A stretch of 64,000 nucleotides of DNA from Omphiscola glabra (GCA_964017045.1 OZ024808.1:7015284-7079283), one strand, 5' to 3'; counted from the first letter of the stretch, positions 1-21,367 are shown. Made by a program: numbers and translations. The notes: generated by a model not told the origin, from the sequence alone.

Positions 1-177
1 AGACTATTTGATTTTACAAACACTTTACTTTTACCTAAATTATTTTTGAGTTTCTTTCCTTGATTTATTGATTATCTCATGATCTGTATCAAAGAAATCT
101 CTTTTTAATACATGATATATACCTAATTATTAGCAATTGTATGAGTTGAATTTAAATCTAGCGCATATGATGTGTGA

Positions 178-10044
<9,867 letters not shown>

Positions 10045-11054
10045 CACCAAAAACGTTCATCCTTTGACAGATTTTAAGGTTTAAAAGCATTTATGTAAGT
10101 GGCTATCCATGTGTTGAGCAAGACTCCCTGTTGAATATGTGGAGTAACAAAAACAGTTTGGTTTTCTCGTTGATATTCTGTGTGGAAAATCGGGACTCGT
10201 TTGGATTTGGTTCATGTCATTTTTTAAAAATATTTAATTTTCCATCTAGCTTCAGTCCGGTAATATTATCATCACTGACAAAAAATATATTTTAAACATG
10301 TTCGTTAACCGGAAGAAAATGCTATGTTGTTTATTTCAATGGAACTTAAAAAGGAGGCAAATTGTAATAATTAAGACCTAATGTACATTACACTAATTAC
10401 TGATTAGTCTAATGAGAGTCATTGAGATTTGACCAATTTATTGAAATCCATCAAGCATACTATTATCAAGCAGCTTTTGTGAAATGCTGGTATCTTGAAG
10501 AGTAACGTACAGGGAATTTTGGCATTGGACTATTTTCGAGCCTACAATTCCACACTCCTATCAGTTATTAAATCGAAGAAGAAAAATTAAGCTAGCATCA
10601 ACAAATTATTGTGTTTTACTAAATTTTTTGTGCCGAGTTGACTACAAACAGATTACTGGTAGGAACACACACATTTTCTCTCCAATTTAATTTATTCTCA
10701 ACGAATATTTTTAAGACATGTCCATGTGTGAGTTCACAAGAAAAGGAAGGATGTGCATTTGTCTTTTTCTTTTTTTATACAGTGCCAAGAGTGCTACCTA
10801 TTTTCACTCTTGTCTGTTGTGCTCTTAATGTTTTGAGATGAGATGGGGGGGATGATCATGTCACCTGACAATCTTGATGACAGAGTATTTGTACAAAGTA
10901 ATGGTTTTTTTGTGTTCATAATATGTGGCTTTGTTTTGTTGAACTAACACAAATCTCATCAAGACCGGGTTTTAAAACATTGTCAAAGTTTTACTTGTCT
11001 TGGTTGCTTTACTTTTTTTTTTTTTCCTCTTGAAACTAAAAAAAGAGGAAGGGG
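10045..11054 (+). other. WDR5 3' untranslated region and flank
   Basis: The sequence after the WDR5 stop has no ORF I recognise. An ATTAAA variant poly(A) signal occurs near 10567; the nearest AATAAA is much further on, near 12348, beyond the satellite. Where the transcript ends cannot be decided by eye. Confidence 0.4.
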
Positions 11055-11746
11055 GGGGGGTTGTATACTCTCTAAGGCAGTTTCTTGATCGATCAAGCTG
11101 CTACCAGGGGGAGGGGGGGCTGTATACTCTCTAAGGCAGTTTCTTGATTGATCAAGCTGCTACCAGGGGGGGGGGGCTGTATACTCTCTAAGGCAGTTTC
11201 TTGATTGATCAAGCTGCTGGGGGGGGGGGGGCTGTATACTCTCTAAGGCAGTTTCTTGATTGATCAAGCTGCTACCAGGGGGAGGGGGGGCTGTATACTC
11301 TCTAAGGCAGTTTCTTGATTGATCAAGCTGCTACCAGGGGGGGGGGGCTGTATACTCTCTAAGGCAGTTTCTTGATTGATCAAGCTGCTGGGGGGGGGGG
11401 GGGCTGTATACTCTCTAAGGCAGTTTCTTGATTGATCAAGCTGCTACCAGGGGGGTGGGGGGGGCTGTATACTCTCTAAGGCAGTTTCTTGATTGATCAA
11501 GCTGCTACCAGGGGGGGGGGGCTGTATACTCTCTAAGGCAGTTTCTTGATTGATCAAGCTGCTACCAGGGGGGGGGGGGGCTGTATACTCTCTAAGGCAG
11601 TTTCTTGATTGATCAAGCTGCTAGAGGGGGGGGGGGGCTGTATACTCTCTAAGGCAGTTTCTTGATTGATCAAGCTGCTACCAGGGGGTGGGGGGGGGGC
11701 TGTATACTCTCTAAGGCAGTTTCTTGATTGATCAAGCTGCTACCAG
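11055..11746 (+). repeat. 12-copy G-rich satellite, unit about 58 bp
   Basis: Each unit reads CTGTATACTCTCTAAGGCAG, then TTTCTTGATTGATCAAG, then CTGCTACCAG, followed by a run of mostly 7-13 Gs. The core CTTGATTGATCAAG is nearly self-complementary; the first copy (CTTGATCGATCAAG) is a perfect 14-bp palindrome. A last unit without the G run forms the left edge of the 5.9-kb duplication. Confidence 0.95.
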
Positions 11747-14299
11747 CATCTGAAGGGACACTGACATTTTTACTTTGCTATGCCAAAGTCTCTCATTGTG
11801 TGCTGACTACCTCGGTGCTGAATGGTGGGTCAGGTGCCGGCCTCACAATGTCAACTCTACCAATACTAACTAACTAACAGATTTTGTTTTACTTTCTAAA
11901 ATGGTTTCAGTCATAAAGCCTATACAATTTTTCATAACTAAAATATCTATCAATTTGTCCATAGTAAAATCAATTTGTCCATAGTAAAATCAATTTGTCC
12001 ATTGTGTTGATTTTTTAATGACGTGAAATAGTGACTGTGCTTGTTAGAATTGGGCTTAGAAAAACTTGACATATTGAAATGTCCGGTTTGGTGAACCAGG
12101 GAGCTACAATGACAGAATGCTTGATTAGTGGATACGAAAAGGTGGACCGCTTGCTACACACTTCATTTAATCTTAATTGTTGTTTAACTTTTAAGTAAGT
12201 TTTAAAATGTTTAACTAACTTTTTTTTATTGTATTTGAAAAATGAAAGCAACTTTGTGTCATTCATCTTGAAATATACTTTGTACATTCTCCTTCACCTC
12301 GATATTAGTTTGGATAAATTGCATCCATCATTTAACTTATGCTATAATAAAGGTAAACAAAACCAATTTCAAGTTTAGGTTGTTTTCAACTTGTAAGAAT
12401 ATTTTTGGACCTCAAAGGTGAATAATTCTAACTATGTTTCTATTTATTCTTTGCTATAATAAAAAAATATGTTGGTGTGTGAACCTGTTATCAATGGAAT
12501 ATTACCAACAGCTGTCCGTTATAGGGTTGTCTCCAATTTAATTTTGTCCATAATTGTGTGGTACTACGTGATTTAAAAATAATAAAATAAGAAATCATTA
12601 TTTGTGTTAAAAATTAATTCTCCTAACATTGTATGCAATATTTTTATACAAAACATTTTGCTAAGTTTGTAAATTAACCCTTTACAGTCCAAGCCTATCA
12701 GCCTTGTCTAATCCCAGCGACCAAGCAAAGGGTCATAACTCCATTCTAAATGAAGGTTCTTTATCTAATTAATTTACAGAAAATAAACTATAAGCAAGAA
12801 AATAAAAAATACCTAAATACAAAGAAATGATTAAAGCAAAAGGTTTTCATTTTTTATATTAATCATAATCCAAAAGATGAACCAGTTGATTATTGTCCTT
12901 ATTCTCAGAAAACATGAGAAACAAACTGTTGGGTACCGGTACAATAAATTTTAATTTCCTGAACATAGGCCATACACGCACACACAAACACCCTCCTCTT
13001 CTTCCCACCTCCCCAATAAATGCAAAATACAACAATAATCAAGCACTTTAATTTATAGACTTTATTGCACGTGTAACGAATTTAAATTTAAGCATATAAT
13101 ATGAAATAAATTTTTATTTACAAGTTAATGGAAAAATTAAGCAATAAAACCAATCTTGTACACAGTGGTAGAGTATTTGGATGCAGTGCATTAGCTGTAG
13201 TTGTACTCACTAAACATAACTAATAACTCTAACAAATAACTAAATATCCACACAATATATTTGGGGGGAAAATGCAGACAAAATACACAGCAGTGCATTC
13301 TCAGAATGTAAATACGGTGAAATGACATTAACCTAACAGTAAAATAACTTAACACTAAAATAAAAGGTCAGCTATTATTTTTTTATTAAATTCAGTGGAA
13401 ACATTTAAAATTAATTTCTACAAAAGTACAGATTGATAAACATATTTAATTTTTGAACTCATGATAAAATTTTCAAAATATTGCAACAAAAAAAAAAAAA
13501 AATTATTTGGAAAAGGGCACGATGTCAAACAGTGATATGCCGGTAATAGCAATGGCGTAGGCGTAGAGAATGGGGGTCGCACAGGGCCCCGTCCCAGGCG
13601 ACACCAGCTGATCAGTAATGACTTACCTGTGATTTTTTGAAAATGCACCAGTAATAAAGACTGCAGACCTTTATTTATAGTTATTTGTAGTTGTTGATTC
13701 TCTCAGTTTTTAGTGTCATGTTTTCTGTGTAATGCTGCAATGAAGTAGGTAATATTAATACAGACCACGGCCGTGGCAAGCAAAAGCTGAGACTGAGGTA
13801 AGTCCTGAATTTAGGCGACTTTCCTAAAAAACATATATTACCACACGTATTTTGAATTTAAAAATGTCAGTTTTAACGCTCAGTGAAGATGATGCAGAGG
13901 GAGGATTCCCCTTTTGCACGGCCCTGCTACCGATACAGTCGACTCACTAGGTGGTACCCGGTAGTGAACATTTGTCTTCATTCTCAATCATAGTCATAAT
14001 ACGACCATCCATAAATGAATTAATGCTATTTTGACACACACCTCCCCACCCCCTAAATTGGTCGCAAAATTCGGACCCCCCCCCCAAAAAAAAAAAAAAA
14101 CAACAACCGTGTTTATTGAAAAGAAATTGGGCTCTCAACACTGTCCAATCGTCCTGCTGCTGATTTTTGTCTCTTTTGACGAATGAGTTTGTCGACCACT
14201 GATTAAGGCTTAGTCTTTCTTTTTGTAGAAAAATTTTAACCCTTTCCCAGGCGTCGCCTAAGACCATCTGAAAAAAACATGTACTCTACAGTTATGAAG

Positions 14300-14395
14300 T
14301 AGAAACAAAAATAATTTTATGGCTGGGGGTCGCCACAACATGAGGGACTGTATTAAATGGTCGCAGTGTTAATAAGGTTGAGAACCGCTGCGTTA
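14300..14395. mobile_element. hAT-type non-autonomous element fragment (copy A)
   Basis: GGGGGTCGCCACAACATGAG and AAGGTTGAGAACCGCTG are typical of one end of a widespread hAT MITE whose terminus reads CAG-GGTTCTCAACCTT on the other strand. Only one end is evident. Absent from the related copy at 25.4-25.6 kb, so it inserted later there. Confidence 0.45.
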
Positions 14396-14516
14396 TGAGA
14401 TGTTGCATTGGCTTAAGACCGATCATATGACACCTCAGAACGGGAAATCCCAGCAATATAATAATGGTAATATCCCAAGTGCCCATTTGGCGAAATATTA
14501 TTTGCACATATTCTGC

Positions 14517-14523
14517 TATATAA
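14517..14523 (+). promoter_or_regulatory. TATA box of the repeat ORF, copy A
   Basis: TATATAA lies 68 bp before the ATG at 14585. The same element and the same 68-bp spacing occur in copies B and C2. Inference: RNA polymerase II promoter. Confidence 0.55.
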
Positions 14524-14584
14524 ACTAATGTTTCTAAAGATAGATCATTAAGTTTACCTAAACAGAAATCCTCCATAAGCAAAC

Positions 14585-15271
14585 ATGATGATGATGATGC
14601 AATCGAACACAGACACAGCGATGGAAACAGGTGAATATTGCTCAAAATTCCAATTTGAATCAAATGCGAGTTGCATGGAAACGGACGAAATTATCTCAGA
14701 TTGGATAGATATAATAAATTTAAACGAAGAAAGTTCGATGGAAACGGACGAAATTATCTCAGATGGGATAGATATAATAAATTTAAACGAAGAAAGTTCG
14801 ATGGAAACGGACGAAATTATCTCAGATGGGATAGATATAACAAATTTAAACGAAGAAAGTTCGATGGAAACGGACGAAATTATCTCAGATGGGATAGATA
14901 TAACAAATTTAAACGAAGAAAGTTCGATGGAAACGGACGAAATTATCTCAGATGGGATAGATATTTCCTATTTAAACGAAGAAAGTTCGATGGTAACGGA
15001 CGAAATTATCTCAGATGGGATAGTTATAACAAATTTCAACGAAGAAAGTTCAATGGAAACGGACGAACATTTGTCTAATTATTATTTGACAGGTCGATCA
15101 TATTCAGAGACCATAGTGGAAACGGATACACAATGGATCCAATCAACAATTACAGAGAGCGTCGTCGACATACTTGTGACACATCATTCATCTTCTGCAA
15201 TCCGCGAAGAGCTTAAGCTAAAGATTTCTACATCTCGCATTAGTCATCATTTATCTGATGGAACATTTTGA
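14585..15271 (+). CDS. Acidic 21-residue-repeat protein, 228 aa, unknown function (copy A)
   Basis: I do not recognise this protein. It starts with five ATG codons in a row, then a short head (QSNTDTAMETGEYCSKFQF). Six 21-residue units of the form SSMETDEIISDGIDI-NLNEE and a partial seventh follow. It ends in a unique ~70-residue tail (METDTQWIQSTITESV to HHLSDGTF). It is strongly acidic, rich in Glu, Asp, Ser and Ile, with no signal peptide or membrane segment. A TATA box lies 68 bp upstream and AATAAA signals follow at 15375 and 15390. It faces the Rep-like pseudogene tail to tail. Copy B differs by two conservative residues, and the diverged copy C2 keeps the frame with three units. Possibly the second gene of a CRESS-like element; equally it could be a captured host fragment. 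Confidence 0.6.
   Translation: MMMMMQSNTDTAMETGEYCSKFQFESNASCMETDEIISDWIDIINLNEESSMETDEIISDGIDIINLNEESSMETDEIISDGIDITNLNEESSMETDEIISDGIDITNLNEESSMETDEIISDGIDISYLNEESSMVTDEIISDGIVITNFNEESSMETDEHLSNYYLTGRSYSETIVETDTQWIQSTITESVVDILVTHHSSSAIREELKLKISTSRISHHLSDGTF
14671..15078 (+). repeat. 63-bp minisatellite inside the repeat ORF (copy A)
   Basis: Six and a fraction direct 63-bp units (TTTAAACGAAGAAAGTTCGA, TGGAAACGGACGAAATTATC, TCAGATGGGATAGATATAAC and so on). Because 63 is a multiple of three, a second frame is also open here. Confidence 0.95.
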
Positions 15272-15374
15272 ATGTGAAGACAACAATGAAAGAAACGTTG
15301 TCTACCACGTAGAATGACAAAACTTATGGACGTAACAATTTAAAATGTATCTCCACACCATCCTCGTTAAATTT

Positions 15375-15417
15375 AATAAAATTGTTGTCAATAAAATAAA
15401 ATAGTTGTTCATTTATT
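15375..15417. terminator. Back-to-back poly(A) signals between repeat ORF and Rep-like gene
   Basis: AATAAA on the plus strand at 15375-15380 and 15390-15395 serves the repeat ORF. TTTATT at 15412-15417 is AATAAA on the minus strand, just beyond the end of the Rep-like region. The arrangement is that of two convergent genes. Confidence 0.5.
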
Positions 15418-15477
15418 TCAACAATGTTCATCGTCTGGTCTGTGTGTAAGTTGGCAAATACAATCACATGAGGTATC

Positions 15478-16225
15478 TTGAATTACTTACTTAATATTAC
15501 TTACACATTTTGGAGAGAACATTCGAGCATTATTTATGTTCTCCATAATCTCATAGTTGATATGAATGGTTGTTTCTTGATCGTACGAGTTCACATACGA
15601 CCACTCATTGGCCCTCGCAGGTTTTTGCTTACTTGGCATCGGAGACGAGAAGATGTCGAGGTAGTCTTTAAGTAAGCCCAGATTTGACGACTTTACCTTG
15701 ATAGTCATTTGTCATAGTCCCACTTGATGGTTCTATCATGTGGTGGTCCTTTAATAATGTCAAAGATTTGTTGCTGGTAAATTTTAAATCTACGGTCTTT
15801 ATACCAAGATTTAATCTCCTCATCACGTTGAGCATTGCCAAATTCACGTGTATGCGTCTTGATGTACTTGGGGAAAGTTGCCAGTGCTTCAGCACTCTTT
15901 GAGCCTTCAATAAATTGCAGAACAGGTGTGTTTGCAGCAAGTTGTTCAGCAACCTTACGAACAGATGGCACAAGGATAATGCATCCATCCACCTTATTGT
16001 TGTTATCTGTTCATTGACGTCCAATCTCTTTGCCCCTCCTTCAGTTAAGTTGCTTTTCGGCATTGTTTTCTTTGCCTTCTCTCAGAATGTACGCGATCAG
16101 ACAAGGCACCTCTTACATCCATGGGAGGCTTTTATTGTTTAGCAGGTCTACGTAGCCTTGAAAAAAAAAAGGTTTCACGGACTTCTTTCCCGACGATCGC
16201 ATAGAACGGTTTCTCTTTCGCCTGG
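15478..16225 (-). pseudogene. CRESS-DNA-virus Rep-like pseudogene, copy A
   Basis: The minus strand holds, in order but in shifting frames, segments of a rolling-circle replication protein. FYAIVGKEV (near 16190-16212) resembles the strand before HUH motif II. GYVDL follows where the motif II His residues are lost to an A/T run at 16160. AYILREGK near 16090 resembles motif III. GGAKRLDVNEQI is the linker seen after the nuclease domain. IEGSKSAEALATFPKYIK and PPHDRTIKW lie just before Walker A, which is lost. INYEIMENINNARMFSPK (near 15500-15545) matches the helicase segment after Walker B. Stops and frameshifts make it non-coding. Rep nicks and unwinds circular ssDNA genomes; this is an old, dead copy in a host genome. 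The helicase part resembles nanovirus/alphasatellite-type Reps more than circoviral ones. Family assignment is by motif reading only. Confidence 0.7.
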
Positions 16226-16710
16226 AATTCGGGTTAACCCCTCATCTGTATAGTGATTTCATGTGAGACACCAACGCCTTTCAGCTGAATCTCAGTCTTC
16301 TTAGGCACACGGCACGTAGTAATCAATCGGTCCGTCTCCAGTCCAGCTGGCCTGTGGTATTACCCGCTACCTGGAGCCGTGTAGCCCTTATAATTATATG
16401 GCGTAGCGGCCGATCGATGACCTAGTTTCGGTGTCACCGTGTTGCATTGGGTTTTATGAGTCAGCATGCGTTGTCGGTCGACCGTGCTAACGGCATACCA
16501 CATATGGACTAAATCTGATGGATACGCCCAGAATTTTCTCAAATATGACCTATGGAGATAATTTAAAGAGTCGGTATCACAGAAATAGATGAAAACCTAA
16601 CGACTGATGCATCTCTTTGTTTATGTTAGATCACACAGCCCATGATTTATAATACAAATACAAGTAACTTAAAAAAATAAGTATAACCTTCGTTTTCTAA
16701 TACACTAGAC

Positions 16711-17069
16711 CAGGGGTGGGCAAACTTTTTGTGCGGAGGCCACATTGACAAAGGTAAAGCTATTGGAGGGCAGCATGTATATTATGTCCAATTTTTAAAT
16801 ATCGATAAACATTTCCCTATATTAAAATCGGTAGTTTCGCATTTTAGCATTACATGGCAAAGGTCAAGGACTGTTTAAAAAAATAGAAAATTAGAAAGAA
16901 ATTTGATCAAAAATGTTTTAAAAATCATAACGGTGCATGAAATTCTGTAAAATTCAACAAAATAACTTAAAAACAGTAATTTTTTAAAATTTCTAAATGC
17001 CTTCGAGGGCCACATAATATCAGTTGCCGGGCCGCATGCGGCCCGCGGGCCATAGTTTGCCCACCCCTG
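16711..17069. mobile_element. hAT MITE, 359 bp, with 8-bp target-site duplication (copy A)
   Basis: Terminal inverted repeats CAGGGGTGGGCAAACT and AGTTTGCCCACCCCTG are flanked on both sides by CACTAGAC (16703-16710 and 17070-17077). TIR sequence and 8-bp duplication are diagnostic of hAT superfamily elements. No transposase, so non-autonomous. Confidence 0.95.
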
Positions 17070-17132
17070 CACTAGACAGACATCAAAACTTGACAGTCCA
17101 CTTCAATTAATTTCTTCATATACTGTATTTTG

Positions 17133-17178
17133 TGGGCCCACGATCAATGTATTGATCATTCTGGCTCCTATAATGATT
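17133..17178. mobile_element. LINE 3'-tail fragment (copy A)
   Basis: GGGCCCACGATCAATGTATT and GATCATTCTGGCTCCTAT match the end of the LINE fragment at 61.6 kb. A copy sits at 23026-23071. Confidence 0.4.
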
Positions 17179-17436
17179 AATTTAAATAAAATGTTAAGAA
17201 CCATAATCATAAAGTAATAATCAGAATTATTTATAATTTATATACACGACCCGAAAACCATAAACAATACAACTATGGATGGAAACAGTAACAGATGATT
17301 TAGTGTTCCCCCACTCGTCAGCAAATACAGAGGCCTAAATGAATGAGCAGTTACTTTGTCAGTTTAATAATTTTTTACCATGAGTAAATGGTCAAATTTG
17401 ATAATAGTCACTTAACGACTGTCGGAATCATGTTCA

Positions 17437-17600
17437 ATTTGTGTGTGTCTCTCTCTTTCTTACTCTCCCTCCCTCTCTCTCTCTCTCTCTGTGGGTTGGG
17501 TTGTGTGTGGGTGGGTGGGTTTGTTGGTTGATTGGTCTGTGTGTTTGTGTATGTGTGTGCGTTTGTTTGTGTGTATGTGTGTTTGTGGGTTTTTTATGTG
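17437..17600. repeat. CT/GT microsatellite at the A/B junction
   Basis: TCTC and GTGT-rich simple repeat ending at the satellite remnant that begins copy B. A near copy lies at 25950-26113. Confidence 0.9.
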
Positions 17601-20189
17601 TTAAGGCAGTTTCTTGATTGATCAAGCTACTACCAGCATCTGAAGGGACACTGACATTTTTACTTTGCTATGCCAAAGTCTCTCATTGTGTGCTGACTAC
17701 CTCGGTGCTGAATGGTGGGTCAGGTGCCGGCCTCACAATGTCAACTCTACCAATACTAACTAACTAACAGATTTTGTTTTACTTTCTAAAATGGTTTCAG
17801 TCATAAAGCCTATACAATTTTTCATAACTAAAATATCTATCAATTTGTCCATAGTAAAATCAATTTGTCCATAGTAAAATCAATTTGTCCATTGTGTTGA
17901 TTTTTTAATGACGTGAAATAGTGACTGTGCTTGTTAGAATTGGGCTTAGAAAAACTTGACATATTGAAATGTCCGGTTTGGTGAACCAGGGAGCTACAAT
18001 GACAGAATGCTTGATTAGTGGATACGAAAAGGTGGACCGCTTGCTACACACTTCATTTAATCTTAATTGTTGTTTAACTTTTAAGTAAGTTTTAAAATGT
18101 TTAACTAACTTTTTTTTATTGTATTTGAAAAATTAACGCAACTTTGTGTCATTCATCTTGAAATATACTTTGTACATTCTCCTTCACCTCGATATTAGTT
18201 TGGATAAATTGCATCCATCATTTAACTTATGCTATAATAAAGGTAAACAAAACCAATTTCAAGTTTAGGTTGTTTTCAACTTGTAAGAATATTTTTGGAC
18301 CTCAAAGGTGAATAATTCTAACTATGTTTCTATTTATTCTTTGCTATAATAAAAAAATATGTTGGTGTGTGAACCTGTTATCAATGGAATATTACCAACA
18401 GCTGTCCGTTATAGGGTTGTCTCCAATTTAATTTTGTCCATAATTGTGTGGTACTACGTGATTTAAAAATAATAAAATAAGAAATCATTATTTGTGTTAA
18501 AAATTAATTCTCCTAACATTGTATGCAATATTTTTATACAAAACATTTTGCTAAGTTTGTAAATTAACCCTTTACAGTCCAAGCCTATCAGCCTTGTCTA
18601 ATCCCAGCGACCAAGCAAAGGGTCATAACTCCATTCTAAATGAAGGTTCTTTATCTAATTAATTTACAGAAAATAAACTATAAGCAAGAAAATAAAAAAT
18701 ACCTAAATACAAAGAAATGATTAAAGCAAAAGGTTTTCATTTTTTATATTAATCATAATCCAAAAGATGAACCAGTTGATTATTGTCCTTATTCTCAGAA
18801 AACATGAGAAACAAACTGTTGGGTACCGGTACAATAAATTTTAATTTCCTGAACATAGGCCATACACGCACACACAAACACCCTCCTCTTCTTCCCACCT
18901 CCCCAATAAATGCAAAATACAACAATAATCAAGCACTTTAATTTATAGACTTTATTGCACGTGTAACGAATTTAAATTTAAGCATATAATATGAAATAAA
19001 TTTTTATTTACAAGTTAATGGAAAAATTAAGCAATAAAACCAATCTTGTACACAGTGGTAGAGTATTTGGATGCAGTGCATTAGTTGTAGTTGTACTCAC
19101 TAAACATAACTAATAACTCTCTAACAAATAACTAAATATCCACACAATATATTTGGGGGGAAAATGCAGACAAAATACACAGCAGTGCATTCTCAGAATG
19201 TAAATACGGTGAAATGACATTAACTTAACAGTAAAATAACTTAACACTAAAATAAAAGGTCAGCTATTATTTTTTTATTAAATTCAGTGGAAACATTTAA
19301 AATTAATTTCTACAAAAGTACAGATTGATAAACATATTTAATTTTTGAACTCATGATAAAATTTTCAAAATATTGCAACAAAAAAAAAAAAAATTATTTG
19401 GAAAAGGGCACGATGTCAAACAGTGATATGCCGGTAATAGCAATGGCGTAGGCGTAGAGAATGGGGGTCGCACAGGGCCCCGTCCCAGGCGACACCAGCT
19501 GATCAGTAATGACTTACCTGTGATTTTTTGAAAATGCACCAGTAATAAAGACTGCAGACCTTTATTTATAGTTATTTGTAGTTGTTGATTCTCTCAGTTT
19601 TTAGTGTCATGTTTTCTGTGTAATGCTGCAATGAAGTAGGTGATATTAATACAGACCACGGCCGTGGCAAGCAAAAGCTGAGACTGAGGTAAGTCCTGAA
19701 TTTAGGCGACTTTCCTAAAAAACATATATTACCACACGTATTTTGAATTTAAAAATGTCAGTTTTAACGCTCAGTGAAGATGATGCAGAGGGAGGATTCC
19801 CCTTTTGCACGGCCCTGCTACCGATACAGTCGACTCACTAGGTGGTACCCGGTAGTGAACATTTGTCTTCATTCTCAATCATAGTCATAATACGACCATC
19901 CATAAATGAATTAATGCTATTTTGACACACACCTCCCCACCCCCTAAATTGGTCGCAAAATTCGGACCCCCCCCCAAAAAAAAAAAAAAACAACAACCGT
20001 GTTTATTGAATAGAAATTGGGCTCTCAACACTGTCCAATCGTCCTGCTGCTGATTTTTGTCTCTTTTGACGAATGAGTTTGTCGACCACTGATTAAGGCT
20101 TAGTCTTTCTTTTTGTAGAAAAATTTTAACCCTTTCCCAGGCGTCGCCTAAGACCATCTGAAAAAAACATGTACTCTACAGTTATGAAG

Positions 20190-20285
20190 TAGAAACAAAA
20201 ATAATTTTATGGCTGGGGGTCGCCACAACATGAGGGACTGTATTAAATGGTCGCAGTGTTAATAAGGTTGAGAACCGCTGCGTTA
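20190..20285. mobile_element. hAT-type non-autonomous element fragment (copy B)
   Basis: Duplicate of the fragment at 14300-14395, copied with the 5.9-kb duplication. Confidence 0.45.
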
Positions 20286-20406
20286 TGAGATGTTGCATTG
20301 GCTTAAGACCGATCATATGACACCTCAGAACGGGAAATCCCAGCAATATAATAATGGTAATATCCCAAGTGCCCATTTGGCGAAATATTATTTGCACATA
20401 TTCTGC

Positions 20407-20413
20407 TATATAA
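20407..20413 (+). promoter_or_regulatory. TATA box of the repeat ORF, copy B
   Basis: TATATAA, 68 bp before the ATG at 20475. Confidence 0.55.
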
Positions 20414-20474
20414 ACTAATGTTTCTAAAGATAGATCATTAAGTTTACCTAAACAGAAATCCTCCATAAGCAAAC

Positions 20475-21161
20475 ATGATGATGATGATGCAATCGAACAC
20501 AGACACAGCGATGGAAACAGGTGAATATTGCTCAAAATTCCAATTTGAATCAAATGCGAGTTGCATGGAAACGGACGAAATTATCTCAGATTGGATAGAT
20601 ATAATAAATTTAAACGAAGAAAGTTCGATGGAAACGGACGAAATTATCTCAGATGGGATAGATATAATAAATTTAAACGAAGAAAGTTCGATGGAAACGG
20701 ACGAAATTATCTCAGATGGGATAGATATAACAAATTTAAACGAAGAAAGTTCGATGGAAACGGACGAAATTATCTCAGATGGGATAGATATAACAAATTT
20801 AAACGAAGAAAGTTCGATGGAAACGGACGAAATTATCTCAGATGGGATAGATATTTCCTATTTAAACGAAGAAAGTTCGATGGTAACGGACGAAATTATC
20901 TCAGATGGGATAGTTATAACAAATTTCAACGAAGAAAGTTCAATGGAAACGGACGAACATTTGTCTAATTATTATTTGACAGGTCGATCATATTCAGAGA
21001 CCATAATGGAAACGGATACACAATGGATCCAATCAACAATTACAGAGAGCGTCATCGACATACTTGTGACACATCATTCATCTTCTGCAATCCGCGAAGA
21101 GCTTAAGCTAAAGATTTCTACATCTCGCATTAGTCATCATTTATCTGATGGAACATTTTGA
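20475..21161 (+). CDS. Acidic 21-residue-repeat protein, 228 aa (copy B)
   Basis: Same length and repeat number as the copy at 14585-15271. Two changes are seen in the tail (Val to Met in SETI-ETD and Val to Ile in ESV-DI), both of which agree with copy C2, so B probably carries the older residues. TATA box, poly(A) signals and the facing Rep-like pseudogene are all repeated. Confidence 0.6.
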   Translation: MMMMMQSNTDTAMETGEYCSKFQFESNASCMETDEIISDWIDIINLNEESSMETDEIISDGIDIINLNEESSMETDEIISDGIDITNLNEESSMETDEIISDGIDITNLNEESSMETDEIISDGIDISYLNEESSMVTDEIISDGIVITNFNEESSMETDEHLSNYYLTGRSYSETIMETDTQWIQSTITESVIDILVTHHSSSAIREELKLKISTSRISHHLSDGTF

Positions 21162-21367
21162 ATGTGAAGACAACAATGTAAGAAACGTTGTCTACCACGT
21201 AGAATGACAAAACTTATGGACGTAACAATTTAAAATGTATCTCCACACCATCCTCGTTAAATTTAATAAAATTGTTGTCAATAAAATAAAATAGTTGTTC
21301 ATTTATTTCAACAATGTTCATCGTCTGGTCTGTGTGTAAGTTGGCAAATACAATCACATGAGGTATC

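Larger units (their letters stand above)
11712..17600. repeat. Tandem duplication, copy A (about 5.9 kb)
   Basis: Bases 11712-17332 recur at 17602-23225, offset 5890 falling to 5886 after small indels, with very few substitutions (for example AATGAAAGC at 12240 against AATTAACGC at 18130). The tail 17331-17600, including the GT microsatellite, recurs instead at 25844-26113. The copy carries a repeat ORF, a Rep-like pseudogene and two hAT-type remnants. Confidence 0.95.

Noticed and set aside
14292..14663. Minus-strand ORF of 123 codons (and its copy at 20182-20553)
   Set aside because: It overlaps the repeat-ORF promoter and runs through the hAT fragment; no recognisable domain.
15487..16142. 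Plus-strand ORFs of 60-75 codons opposite the Rep-like region
   Set aside because: Shadows of the minus-strand Rep remnant, without TATA box or conserved start.
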